Source: Metaphire vulgaris | Lineage: Eukaryota > Annelida > Clitellata > Crassiclitellata > Megascolecidae | Assembly: GCA_018105865.1 (NCBI GenBank) | Contig: CM030836.1 | Span: 1,798,001 to 1,862,000 of the forward strand | DNA length: 64,000 nucleotides | Direction: 5' to 3' | Program-made: the position numbers and the translations under genes | Shown: positions 42,473 to 54,407 of the stretch, in pieces | Layout: each line of letters starts with the position of its first letter | Numbering within the stretch: the first letter of the stretch is position 1 | The notes under the pieces: model-generated | What the model saw: the letters and a program-made list of their open reading frames with translations, nothing else | What the model was told of the DNA's origin: nothing | Databases searched by the model: none

Positions 42473-45400
42473 ATGCTCCTATCATACACGCGCGCCGACC
42501 TACTGGAATTCAGGTCACTTACTGGCGTACGGCCTACGGCATCGCTGCGGCGTCGCTTAGATCACCTTTTCTTCAGGCCGCTCTGCTGGCGGAGGAGTGG
42601 CAGGAGCCGGCGGGCGGGGCAGTCGCGGCAGAGGCCTATCCCGGTAATAGCCTCACAACGACGGCGACAACCTACCAGAGTGGCTCAATTAAAGGCTGAG
42701 TCTAATTCTAAACCTCGGCTCGCACTCTTGTACCCGCGATTTCAACGCCACTCCAATGCGCAGATGCGGAAGCTTCGTTTCGGTCTGCAAAACGTACGAT
42801 CAATCAACAACAAGTTAGACAGTGTAACTGATCTTCTCGAAGACCATCACTTGAATATTCTAATCTGAACTGAAACCTGGCATGAGGACTCGGACTGCGT
42901 CGCCATTAAAAGACTCACAAGTTCGGGCCTGAACGTCATTGAAGCAGCTCGACCTACAACGAATAACACTCGTCGAGACGATGCAAATTTCGTCAACCAT
43001 GGAGGACTTGTCATTATAACAAGACACGGCATTAGCGCCACTAAATTCGACACCAAAATCAGGCCGACAACGTTCGAACACTTATGCTGTAAGGTCGGAA
43101 GTGGACAGACACCTATCATACTAGCGGCTATCTATCGACCAGGATCACAGCGGGTCTGTGACCTGTTCTTCAAGGAGCTCTCCACTCTATTCGAATCGTT
43201 AGCTACTTACAGTTGTAAGTTCTACGTCGTCGGTGACCTCAATATACATCTCGAGAGGCCTGCGGATAGCGACTGTCTGAGACTTAACCAAGTCTTCGAT
43301 ACCTTCGACCTGCAACAACACGTGACAGAGCCGACTCACGAGCTTGGAGGCTTATTAGACGTGATCATCACGTCCAGGAACTCATACACAGACGATGTCT
43401 CCGTCGACGAGTCGGGCCTGTCAGATCATAAATTCATTCACTGGACGACTCAGGCCGTGAATCCCCCGCCAGAGTTTAGAAGAGTCGAGCGGAGGAACTG
43501 GAAGCACTTTAACCTCGATCAATTCATCTTGCGTCTCAAGGCGTCAGTGCTGGCCTCTCCAGTTGATCCCGGAAGAACAGCATCCGAGCTGGCTGAATAC
43601 TATAAATCGGTGATAACGCAAATCTTAGACGATCTCGCTCCAGTGACGGTGATGTCGGTTCGTGTGCGGCCGTACTGTCCGTTCTTTGACGAAGAGTGCC
43701 GGCAGGCGCGCCAAAGAACACGTCGCGCAGAACGTGTTTTCAGAAGGAATAGAGACACAGCCAAAGAAGCCGAAGCGCGGAAGTCCTGGCGTTCCGCCCT
43801 CAAATCCAGGCGGCATCTCGTCAAAGCGAAAGGCCGGCAATACTGGCGGCAGTCCTTACATTCGGTCGAGTCGGACAGTAAGGAGTCGTGGAAACTGCTT
43901 AACAAGCTACTAGGAGAGGACAGCACCAGCACGTGGTCGTGCTCCAATTTTAAGACCGAGGATTATCATAATTACATCGACGGCAAGATTGACAGCATAC
44001 GGAATAGGACAGCCACAGCTGGAACGGCGACCTACTCCCTGTACGGCGGGCCTTCCCTTGCAACGTACTCGGTCCCTACTGTTGAAGAAGTCACAGCCAT
44101 GGTAATGTCGTCTCCGAATAAGCAGTGTTGCACAGATCCACTGCCGATGTGGCTCCTCAAAGAGTCGATCGGCGTGCTAGCCCCATTTCTGAGAACGCTC
44201 ATGTCCATCTCACTCGAGACTGGAGAATTTCCATCGGCCTGGAAGCACGCTATCGTGACGCCACATCTCAAGCGACCGGGCCTTGATCAATCGGATGAAC
44301 ACAACTACAGGCCGGTATCAAACGTTCCTTTCCTATCGACACTATTGGAGAGGATCGTTAACAAACAGCTGGTCGCATTTCTGATCTCGAATGGTCTGAT
44401 GCCCAAAGATCAGTCCGCCTATCGGCGGGGCCATTCTACGGAGACAGCTGTCCTAAAGATTTTCAGTGACATTATCGATGCAATAACAAATGGGCGTATG
44501 GCACTTCTATGCCTACTCGATCTTTCCTCTGCCTTCGACGCAGTCGACCACGAGATTCTGATTCGTCGCCTCGAGGTATCCTACGGCCTGAAGGGCCTCG
44601 CCTTGACCTGGATTAAGAGCTACCTCACCAACCGAACGCAGTCAGTCTGGTGGAACGATTGTATGTCTGACTCGCGTCGGGTCTATCACGGAGTTCCGCA
44701 AGGGTCCGTCTTAGGCCCTTTGCTCTTCATCCTATACATTGCTGACATCAGACAGATTACAGAAGCCTTCGGTCTGGAGTCACATAGCTACGCTGATGAC
44801 GGACAGATATACTCCTCATGCCTGCCTTCGGACACCGAGCGACTACGTGCGCGAATCACTGATTGCATATCAGCGATTGCTGAGTGGACCGCTGCGAATC
44901 GACTCGCTTTAAACCCTGAGAAGACGGAATTCCTATGGCTCTGCACTCCACGAAGGCAGCACCTCATCAGTCGGACCCCGTTCGTAGTAGGTGATGCCGC
45001 CATCGCCCCGTCGTCGACGATACGTCTATTGGGAGTCCAAATAGACGAGATCCTGTCCTTCGAAGCGCATATCAGTAGCATGATCCGCTGCTGTCACCAC
45101 CAACTGCGAAGGATCAAGACGATTCGACAGTACATACCAGCGCAGGCAGCCTCACAGCTCGTACGGGCACTAATACTGTCAAGGATCGACTACTGCAATA
45201 GTTTATTATTCGGTCTTCCGGAGCGTCAGTTAAATCGTTTACAGTCGGTACTAAACCTATCTGCACGGCTAGTCTTTCGAAGCCGCTGGCGCGAGCACGT
45301 CACGCCGCTGTTGCGTGACCGCCTTCACTGGCTTCGAGTCCAGGAACGAATCGTTTATAAGCGTTGCTGGCTCACTCATCGAGCCTTATACGATCCCTTC

Positions 45401-45652
45401 TGCCCCGACTACCTAGCCACGCTGATACAACGATCCACGGTGAACGAACGACGATCGCAGCTACGGTCTGGAAGTCGGGTCCAGCTGCTCGTCCCTGCTC
45501 CATCCAAGACCTCTAAGTTCGGCGAACGATCGGTCAGGCGGGGCAATCCGCTCCTGTGGAACTCTCTGCCAGACTGTGTGACTAATTCTGACTCTGTTGA
45601 GACTTTCAGAACGAACCTAAAAACACACTTATTTGACATCGCATATAAGTGA
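42473..45652 (+). pseudogene. CR1/L2-group LINE ORF2 (endonuclease-reverse transcriptase), one stop codon
   Basis: From ATG 42473 the frame is open for 1059 codons except for a TGA at 42866-42868, inside the endonuclease motif ILI-stop-TETWHE (the family normally has a residue there). Endonuclease landmarks are LQNVRSINNKLDSVTDLL, TETWHE, IYRPGS, VVGDLNIHLERP and SDHKFIHW. Reverse-transcriptase landmarks are NYRPVSNVPFLSTLLERIV, SAYRRGHSTETA, LLDLSSAFDAVDHEIL, GVPQGSVLGPLLFILY and SYADDGQIYS with the catalytic YADD at 44789-44800. The C-terminus has RRGNPLLWNSLPD and TNLKTHLF. It copies its own RNA into a nicked target site. Because only one change breaks it, insertion is probably recent. It was assigned to the CR1/L2 group by these motifs; the exact clade needs a tree. 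Confidence 0.92.
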
Positions 45653-45747
45653 CACGTGTCAAAGCGCTCTTGTTTTTAGCCTAAGCTATGCTTACTGCGC
45701 TATAGAAGTTGTCTAATTAATAATAATAATAATAATAATAATAATTA
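45653..45747 (+). mobile_element. 3' UTR of the LINE: hairpin plus (TAA)n tail
   Basis: Holds CAAAGCGCTCTTGTTTTTAG ... TTACTGCGCTATAGAAGTTG then (TAA)n. AGCGC pairs with GCGCT to form a stem just before the tail, as in the related copies. Confidence 0.85.
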
Positions 45748-46434
45748 CTGTTTTTTTAACTTTTTAGAACAGAAACTATTGAAAAGTTCTCATAAATTGC
45801 AGCCAATTTTAGTGATTTCTTTATCGTATTCATTCCCGCACCTCGAAATCTTCATGAGGTCACTAGCTTAATGCCAGAGCCAAGAACTTCAACAAAATTC
45901 GTTGCCATTGTGGTATTTTTAGGGAAAGGAGGATCTACAAATTATAACCTAAATTATATAAAATGCATAACACGTAGATGCACAATTAATTTCTTCCCCT
46001 ACCCACTGATCTGATTTTTAAATCATCATCATCATCATAGTAGCTTTCTGCCAGCTCATTAGCGGCAATAGCTAGACACAAAACTTTTCCATTTATCTTT
46101 TTCCGTTGTTAATCTCATTTCATCTATTATTCTCTATTCATGCCTTTGTTTTCTGTCCTTCCATGGCCTCTTATTCACCGTGCACTGGTCAGGATTTCAC
46201 GGTATATCGAGGTGACCGCAATATCCCATTAAATTGGACATTCGCTCTCAGTAGCCTCGCCTGCGCTCGAAGATCTTCCGCTGGGTTGAATTCCACCGTT
46301 GTCTTCTGGTGCAGTTGATCCACGGCACCTTATTCCGTATTATTCGGTGCAATCCCTGGAGGGTTCCCTGCCCAGGACCTCCCCCCCATTCGCCACCCGG
46401 GGGGACGCGATTCTACGCCGTTGTACCCCAGCGC
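45748..46434. other. Intergenic, no gene seen
   Basis: Shares TCTGCCAGCTCATTAGCGGC near 46048 with 17571, so a small dispersed repeat is present. A (CAT)n run precedes it. Confidence 0.4.
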
Positions 46435-46956
46435 GATAGATTAATTTATAGAACAGCTTATCAGCAATCACTCTTCTTCTCCCGTCCTCTTTTAAATACC
46501 ATCCTGCATTTATAAAAAAAGTATATTGAAATGAGTGCGCTGTGAAATGGCATCAGTCAAATTGTGTATCGTGCATTAGGAAACATCCAGTATCAAGTTT
46601 CATGTAAGCTTTTATTTTTATGCCGACCGGACTTCTTACTCATTATAACAATTCACGTGAAGATTAAGGACCTCGCTGGGAAAGCTTACTGCGCTTCAAC
46701 CCACCCGCCCCCAACCCATAGTCTGACCAAATGGAATTTAAGTGTCTGTTTTTATGGTGTCCTCTATTTTGGAGCATTGGTTACATACTTGATTAATGAT
46801 TAGCATTGGCATAGCAGAGATGGGTACAGGAAACTGGCCACATTTTCATGTGAATACTAGTCGTGATATTCACGCAAAATCCATGTGAAAGTTTTATAGA
46901 GGAAGAACGGGAGAGAAAGAGTGATTGCAGATAAGCTGTTCTATAATTAATCTATC
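46435..46956. mobile_element. Foldback/MITE-like element with about 60-bp inverted ends
   Basis: GATAGATTAATTTATAGAAC followed by AGCTTATCAGCAATCACTC at the left is mirrored by GAGTGATTGCAGATAAGCTG and TTCTATAATTAATCTATC at the right, with about 85 percent identity by eye. The interior has no coding signal. No target duplication seen. Confidence 0.75.
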
Positions 46957-47318
46957 TTCAAAATTGCTCAAAAGCTCAAGATTTCCATCTAGTATTGGCC
47001 TAGTGTTTCGCCTCTGGGGCGCCGTCACAGACCCCGCTCACAAACGACACTCCCCCAAACCCCCTTGTATAGGATCGGAACAAGTTCGGCCTTACAAGTG
47101 ATAATGTCCCTATTTTTGAACACTAGCCAAGCCACTGGCTGCAAGCTGGTTCATTATAATATATTATAAAGATGTCCTATACTGTATTTTTGCGCCTGTA
47201 TTTGCCTTCAACAAACTGCAATAATAAAAAAGGCGTTTAACTTCCCATTTCAAATTTCTATAATAAAAAAGAACTCTGCCTTAATAATACGTAAAGCTAA
47301 AAGTGAATATTGACATAG
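46957..47318. other. Intergenic, no gene seen
   Basis: Unrecognised. Confidence 0.4.
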
Positions 47319-47326
47319 GCCTATTG

Positions 47327-48141
47327 CAGGGTTGTCGAACTGGCGGCCTGCGGGCCGGATCCGGCCCGCTGGCCAGTTTCATCCGGCCCGCGACCGAGTT
47401 TGGGAAAAATAACAATTTTTGCTGTAGGACCGGTTATTACCGTTATTTTATAGGACTATACTTGGACTAGGAGGTTACCAAACTGCTTACTTATCCACAC
47501 CACAGGTGACGGCGGTAATTAAACTTACGTATTTGCTACTTATTACTAACTTTCTTACATTTGTCATCTCGCTGCAAGTCTCGTTCTCGCTCAGTTAAAA
47601 TTTGACGCCGTTTTCAGCAGTTTGCTAACGTAATAACACTCTCGTTTCTTGTATACGACATGGCGTCACAAGCATTGATATTGATGTTGCTGGAATTGTT
47701 AGAGAAAACCCTTTTCCGCAGTGCTCGCACTAGATTAGAAAGTCTTCATTTAATAGAATAGAATGAATCATTAGATTGAAATTGAACAGAATCAATCGAA
47801 CGACAGTCACTATTCTTACTAAATCTAACTTAGACACTAAGCCGGTAGAATACTAATACTTACTTGCTACTTAATTTTAACTGGAGTACTATGTTAAAAT
47901 AATAATATTATAGCAATATAGCTGTTTATAGCAGTTACCACCTAAGTGTTTTTTATTTCTTTGTTAACCTGTAGTCTTATACTAGTCGTAGGCCTATATA
48001 GTCTTATTTTATAACAGTATTTTATGGCATGCCATTTATATATCATAATTACGCCATATTAAGTGCTACAACTTGCTTGGCCCGCCAAGGGTTTAAACAT
48101 TTTTGTGCGGCCCGCAATAGCATGAAGGTTGGACAACGCTG
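47327..48141. mobile_element. hAT-type element with GGCCCGCGGGCC subterminal repeats
   Basis: Begins CAGGGTTGTCGAACTGGCGG and ends AAGGTTGGACAACGCTG, with a perfect 8-bp duplication GCCTATTG (47319-47326 and 48142-48149). GCGGCCTGCGGGCCGGATCC on the left and TGCGGCCCGCAATAGCATG on the right are typical of one widespread hAT group. Length 815 bp; no transposase frame, so non-autonomous. Confidence 0.92.
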
Positions 48142-48850
48142 GCCTATTGGTCAATTACATTGCGTTTTCATTTTCATTTTACAAGATTATTATTAGTTTT
48201 CGTTTCTCTGCAATGTATGCTTTTAATTGCATCTCTGGTCTCAATATCGAAAAAACAGTAATAAATAATTAGGCTCACATTTTTGAAGGAATCAATCACC
48301 GAATTGGGAAAGTATCTCGAACCAGGGCCGACGAGAGGGGGACCGGGTTACTGAGTGGTACATTATTACCCGGGCCCGGAGATAAACAAAGGGCTCGCGC
48401 TAACCATAAAAAAGACAAAAATAGTAACTGATATATCTACGCAACCTCATAGAAAATTGTTACAGCTTCAAAAAGGCGTGTAAAGGTCATTCGTGGAGCC
48501 TAGAGGTGATTTAAATAAGTAATCATGATTTCGATACAAAACGAAAAATGTTAAAAATTTCGAACATTTTTGAAAAATTTCGAAAAATTTCGAAAATCTA
48601 GAAAAGCATGTTTGACTCTTTAATGCTGTTAATAACTTATTGATGAACTATGAACGAGGATCAAATTCGATCCGCGGCACTATTTAAAGCAAACTAAGTT
48701 AAGTCGTTAACACTATTACAGATAATGTTGACTCACGGGTTGTATAAGTACTAACTGTACATATAACTTGTATTAAAAATTTGAAGGCGGAGGCTACAGC
48801 AAATACAACAAATTGTAAAACACAATTTTTAGTATCCTTAAAATTTTGTG
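48142..48850. other. Intergenic with a one-ended MITE
   Basis: CAGGGCCGACGAGAGGGGGA at 48326 is the end of the 40281-type MITE; its partner is missing. AAATTTCGAAAATT-like short repeats lie at 48545-48600. Confidence 0.45.
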
Positions 48851-49234
48851 CAGAGCGTAGCCAGGGGCGGGGAAGGCGGAGGCGGGAAGCCGCCTCGGGC
48901 GCCGTTCGGAGGGGAGGGGGAGGGGAGGAGCGCAATCTGCACACTAACTCCGTAAAATTCTGAAAAGTAAAAAAGGTCATCACCAGCTTTTAGAGGTGAA
49001 GTTAACAATTTGTATGTCTCTACGTTGTCATGAGAACTCGGATAAGCAAAAAAGGTCATCACCGGAATTTAATATAATATATAATATAACAAGGTTTAAA
49101 GTGGTTCAGTAGGGACTGCCCTGTGTGAGAACCACAATTTAGCGCAAAATTTAGCAAGTAAGTAAGTAAACACGAAATTTCTATTTATACCTTGTCCCTT
49201 GCCCCGGGCGCCGAATACTCTAGCTACGGTTCTG
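48851..49234. mobile_element. MITE related to the CAGTGGCGTAGCC family
   Basis: Ends CAGAGCGTAGCCAGGGGCGG and CTCTAGCTACGGTTCTG are inverted. It contains the minus-strand motif AAAAAAGGTCATCACC twice (48970 and 49046) and a small (AAGT)n LINE tail near 49150. Confidence 0.65.
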
Positions 49235-49825
49235 ATTCTGTGCTCATATCATGCGTAGAGTGAAGCACGAGGCCAGGAATTAATATTTGCCCCCCCAGGC
49301 CCAGATTATACAATTTCCATTTCTTCTAGTGAGGGTCAAAGGGGATTGTCACAGATGAATTAGTTAATCATCACAACGAGAGTTTTGCTTATGACAAGAA
49401 CAGAGACGTCACTTTTATTCATCAGATTAGTCATTGGGTCCACCTCTCACATATTTCTATCCTACAGAATATGCTGATTATTTGCTACTTTGAGACAGAC
49501 ATTCAGCTCTAGACAGACAAAGCAAGAAAAGAAATCGAGACGATTTGTCGGAGAAGAATTTGAGAAAACTCTAGAAGTTGATGTAAAGCGTAATATCAGT
49601 ACTCTGCATAAATTTTACTCTTAACAGTTTCGATGATACTATAATTACACTGTAGGTCTTTGAGTCTCTTTCAGTTTCTTCTAAAAGTAGCTTATTTCTT
49701 TAATATAATATTCTGAAAATATAGTAATAAATGTTCAAATTCGATAATAATTTCTAAAGAAAAAACAAATGTGAAATGAGTTCTCAAACCTTTTTCCTAT
49801 AAAAGAGTAGCGTGAAAAAACAAAG
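49235..49825. other. Intergenic, no gene seen
   Basis: Unrecognised AT-rich DNA. Confidence 0.4.
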
Positions 49826-50633
49826 ATGGCCATAGGATGCCATAATTTAAGCAATGAAAAAATACTTCAATATTCTGCTTGGACACCGTTAGAAACGAGA
49901 AGAGAGAGAGGAGGTTTGATAGACCTAGACAAAATAATGTCTGAGAAATCACATGAGCGATTTTTTACAATAGCACACTATAGCAGCGCAGATATCAGAA
50001 ATGTAAATTCTACAAGCAAAGGGTGAGACCAAGGTAAACCTCTATTAGTTCTAGGGTAGTGGATTTATGGAAGATATTGGACGCAAAGGCAGTAACATCT
50101 TAAATAATAAATGGATAAAATGCTATATGGCAAGGGATTGTCCATTAATTACATCAACAATTTTTGGGCAATTTTTACCCCTTCCTATTGTCAGCAACTG
50201 TCTAACTTTCAGTGACCCCTCCTATAATTATGTCAAAATGATGGACCCCCTAAGATCAGTGACGGGTCCGGGGTCCCCTAAGAAATTTGAAGGTTATTAT
50301 TTTTGCTGTGATGAGACCTTTTCCCCTTTTTGTGCTCATCGAGTGTCAAAATGTGGCGGGGATGACCAGTTTTGCTCGTCAGGCTTTTTTCTGTTGCAAT
50401 AAATAATATTTCATGAAATGTCTTTTTTCGAATATTTGTAAAAAATGAAATTGCTGACATCAACTTCTCTTGACCCCTCCCCCTGTCAACAACTGTCAGA
50501 CTTTTTTGAACCCCGTTCCCCCTAGTTTGCAATGCCCAACTAATGCGCAGCTCCCAAAACGTGGTTCTTAAGGTTGAGAGTGATTACAGTGGTTTTCGCG
50601 CAGACTCATGCCTCTTCATTCATTTGAAATCAC

Positions 50634-50703
<70 letters not shown>
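49826..50703 (+). mobile_element. CR1-clade LINE 3' fragment with a nested MITE
   Basis: The frame GCHNLSNEKILQYSAWTPLE ... RFFTIAHYSSAD aligns with GCHNLSYEKRLQYCELTTLE ... RFFTLAHYSSTR of the 21.5 kb copy. The copy is split by the element at 50134-50555 and resumes with GTGGTTTTCGCGCAGACTCA ... AAATCACG before a (TTA)n tail at 50636-50702. Confidence 0.85.
50134..50555. mobile_element. GGGGCTGTCC MITE, copy 3 (nested in a LINE)
   Basis: Begins GGGATTGTCCATTAATTACA and ends AACTAATGCGCAGCTCCC. The interior is colinear with copies 1 and 2. Nesting dates it after the LINE copy. Confidence 0.85.
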
Positions 50704-50705
<2 letters not shown>

Positions 50706-51755
50706 AGCGCACTTCAGCTGATCCCTTGCTTTTGCTCTTTAAATCTATTTATTCCTGCAGCCCCTATTCAACCATCTTACCCTTTGCATGATCGTTTCCA
50801 CCATTATACTTCCCGAAAGCATTGTGGCATAATTAATTACTTATTATTTACATTGCATTTTGATGTTATATTTCTCGAATTCTCGTTTAATGTCACTGAT
50901 TTTTGTGTGGAATCAGCATGTTGATTTAATTGCTAAAAGTTAACCGACTGTTATACAGTAAATTCTTATTTAAGTTCCTATTTAACTGACAAATACATTT
51001 TCAGTCTACTGAATCCACGTTGAATGCGCAACACCATCTTCATGATCTCTTTAGTCATCATCATACTCTACTTTGATTATTTCTAATCAATTTCTTTATT
51101 CTTGGCCGTCGTCATCATTATCATGATCAAAATCTCCATTGTGATTATCATCATGATGATCTCGTTAAAGCGTAGCTAAAGTAATTATGCACAGGAATAT
51201 TAAATTGCTTTCATCTGTACCTGGATTCTTACCACGAAATGCTTTAGGTCTGCCTCTCTGCTTGTAAGCGACTAATGCTGATTGCTCTGCCGATAGGCCT
51301 ACATCAGAATACGTTCTTCGAACTTACTGTGCTCAGAGTTAGTAAAGACATCTCAGCTTGTAAAATGTCCACTCGTACTTAAGACATAACCGAAGACGCA
51401 GGATGAAGCAAAATAGAACAATGCTGACAACAGAAGAGATAAGCGATGTTATGATCTAAATTTTACAGTATTGAGTCGTATGAGAAGCAGCCACAAGCAA
51501 TGCACACACACAACGAAGCAGTAGAACGACTGAGCTAAAGGCAAACCGAAATATTTGGCGATCAACAAAACGTATGCAACTGTAGTGGTCAATTAGGCTT
51601 ATCGCGGAACTAAAATTAGAATCGGTCCTAAAGGAGGTCACGCGCACTGCGCATGCGTATGCAAATGTGGTCATTAGATAACTGAATTCAAGCGTATTGT
51701 GTGAATTACTAAATAGATTTCTTAAAGTTTAATTTGTCCCGCGATAAAATTAAGT
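50704..51755. other. Intergenic, no gene seen
   Basis: Unrecognised. Confidence 0.4.
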
Positions 51756-52186
51756 ATGCCCATCAAACACTGTTGTTATGGAACATGTGCAAATTACAAT
51801 AGGAAAACTGAAATTTGTTTGAAAGAAGGCGTTCGTTTTATACAGTTCTCCGGTCTGTCGACTGACAGAGGCACAGAGCAAAAGCAGAGAGGTGGGTTGT
51901 AGCATACCGACGAGAGAATTTGACTATCGGGAACATTACCAGATGGACATACATTTGCAACGAGCACTTCTTAGATCTAACTGGGCCAACTCAGATGAAT
52001 CCGGATCCTGTACCAGCCAACTCCACACATCATACAATCCTACCGTCAAATGGAGATAATTTCGTGTCTGAAAATGAAACTGCGTCTAAACTCTGTGTGT
52101 TCTCTGTTCTGTGTTTCTATTTGCCGACTTGTGTCTTAATTAATAGCACAGTATATTTATTCTATCATATTGTGTTTGGGCCTAAT
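51756..52186 (+). pseudogene. THAP-type zinc-finger gene remnant (frameshifted)
   Basis: Starts MPIKHCCYGTCANYN with the first Cys pair of a C2CH THAP finger. A frameshift near 51885 moves to a second frame with RWVVAYRRENLTIGNITRWT and YICNEHFLDLTGPTQMNPDP, which has the CxxH pair (CNEH) and the proline-rich end of the domain. THAP domains bind DNA and occur both in host regulators and in P-element-like and other transposases. After about 80 further codons the frame becomes hydrophobic and unrecognisable. It could alternatively be a sequencing error in one exon. Confidence 0.65.
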
Positions 52187-53021
52187 TAGCACAGAGGCAG
52201 AAGGATCTCCATAACTTTCAGCGTAAATTAATCAGCGGATTATTATATACCGCCTATATAACTTTAGAGTTGTTTTTACTCAAATTTATTTTGAAATATG
52301 TCAAACTGATTGATTTTGTCTGACATTGATTTTGCAGTGTAAACATCTAATAGGATAACCAGCGGAAAAACACAGAGAGATGTTTGAATACAAAATTATG
52401 GTATAAATAGGCTTACTACAATTAATGCAATAGATGGGCATACGTCACCGCAGGCTTCAAGAAAACTCGATTCATACATTTGTCTTCTTTCTTTCACATT
52501 ACCTCATGCCTTTAACGTCCAGTTCCATTCCTGTTCGTGTAGAAGTAAGCTTATTACTTATAATAAGTCATTTTTTATGACTTAGAAGGCCAATTTAAAG
52601 AAAGTGTCGTTATAATAAATTGAATGTAGCCTACACCGTTTGTTTCATCATCTGTTTTCGCTCTAACGAATCAGTTCACTGTAAATTTCATTCCACTGAA
52701 GCATTCTGTTCTCTCATTTCACAAATCTATATATTCAAACGGCTGAGATTAACCCTCGAGCTGCTAGACTTCTTCGTAACGTCTTCTACTGAGGGCTGGA
52801 TATCACCCCAGTTCATCTCGACCCAGTCTCTGGAATGTCTATGTACTGCTATCGATCTTTTTATTCTTATTTCAAAGCTCCTCTAATCCTGCATCTCATA
52901 ATCTTATCTTTAGTAGTATAAGTACTTGGCCATCAAACATAACCACCTTTAGAAATTTAATGGTCCTCAGATTTTCTCAAAATTGTGTGATCACTTGGCT
53001 GCAACATCTATACTAATACAG
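52187..53021. other. Intergenic, no gene seen
   Basis: Unrecognised. Confidence 0.4.
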
Positions 53022-53110
53022 TGGTTGTCAGCCCGTGGACCGCGGCCCAAAGGTGAGCCGCGGCCGGGAGCCTTATGGGCCGCGAAGTCTCAAAACAGGA
53101 AAAATAGAGA
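53022..53110. mobile_element. One end of a hAT-type element (GTGGACCGCGGCCC)
   Basis: CAGTGGTTGTCAGCCCGTGG followed by ACCGCGGCCCAAAGG is a typical left terminus of a hAT group. I did not find a matching right end, so it is probably truncated. Confidence 0.6.
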
Positions 53111-53454
53111 AAATAGTAAGTGACATAAAGTTAAAAAAGCAGGTCATTTCACACTTTTCTTGAGAGCAAGATAACTTTTTAGAAAATTTTGCCCAAATTT
53201 TGGCAGATTTTTGGCACATTTTGGCAAATTGTGGGCAATTTTTGGACCAATTTTGGCAAATTTGTAAACTCTTGACATCTTGGCCAATTTTACAACTTTT
53301 GGCGATGTTTTCATATTTTACATTTATTTATTTAACACATTACACATTATTTTTTGATTTCCTTAAGGGCACGGCCGCCAAATGACGTCCCTCAAAAATC
53401 CATCAATAAGTCGTCTTGAGAAGTGGAAGTCTAGGACTATAATAATAAATAATA

Positions 53455-53469
53455 ATAATTTATTATTAC

Positions 53470-53546
<77 letters not shown>

Positions 53547-53944
53547 GGGGCTGTCCATTAATTATGTCAACAATTTTTGGGCAATTTTTTACTCCCCCTT
53601 GTCAACAGCTGTCAACTTTCAGTCACCCTCTATAATTACGTCAAAAACTTTTGACCCCACCCCCAGATCAATGACAGGTCCCAATAACAAGGTTATTATT
53701 TTTGCAGTGATGACCATTTTCCCTGTTTTGCTCATCGAGTGTCAAAATGTGGTGGTGATGACCTTTTGCCATGCTTTTTCCATTGTAATAAGTAGTATTC
53801 CATAAAATTTTCTAGTTTTTGATTATTTGTAAAAAGTGAAATTGTTGACGTCAACTTCTCTTGACCCTCTCCCCTTGTCAACAACTGTCAAATTTTTTCA
53901 AACCCCCTCCCCCTAAATTGTTGACTTAATTAATGGACATCCCC

Positions 53945-54025
<81 letters not shown>
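53455..54025. repeat. (TTA)n array interrupted by GGGGCTGTCC MITE copy 4
   Basis: (TTA)n at about 53455-53546, then the MITE 53547-53944 (GGGGCTGTCCATTAATTATG ... TTAATTAATGGACATCCCC), then (TTA)n again to about 54025. Insertion into a microsatellite hides the exact target duplication (TTA or a multiple). Confidence 0.9.
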
Positions 54026-54177
54026 TGTTACTGTATTATTATTACTATTGTGGCGAAATCAGAAAATAGCAGTAAAAAGAATTAATAATCAATAATAAAT
54101 AAGTCTGAGGTCCTATAGAAATAATACATAAGTAATAATTGCCCAAATATTGTAGAGAGGCTAAGAAATAAGGGTTC

Positions 54178-54334
54178 TTTCCGTTATCCGGACCCCAGTA
54201 GAGGGATGGTGTAGTCGGCGTTAGGGTTAGGGTTGTAGTTAGGGTTAAAATAGGGTGAGGGTTAGGGTTAGGGCTAGTGTCAGGTTCCCGACCGAAAAGC
54301 CATTACACTTCACTGGGGTCCAGAAAACGGGAAA
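54178..54334. mobile_element. Small TIR element carrying TTAGGG-like repeats
   Basis: Ends TTTCCGTTATCCGGACCCCA and TGGGGTCCAGAAAACGGGAA are inverted, and GTTC flanks both sides as a possible 4-bp duplication. The inside (54220-54275) is mostly TTAGGG-type units (GTTAGGGTTAGGG, GGGTGAGGGTTAGGG). Confidence 0.75.
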
Positions 54335-54407
54335 GTTCCGAAATAAGTATTTGGTTGATGGCGCAAGACGTTAAGGAAAGGGAGCAATATCAAGATAGTG
54401 AGTTTAG

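Noticed and set aside
42256..42560. Separate small gene upstream of the LINE
   Set aside because: The frames overlap the LINE 5' region and its ORF start; no independent signal.
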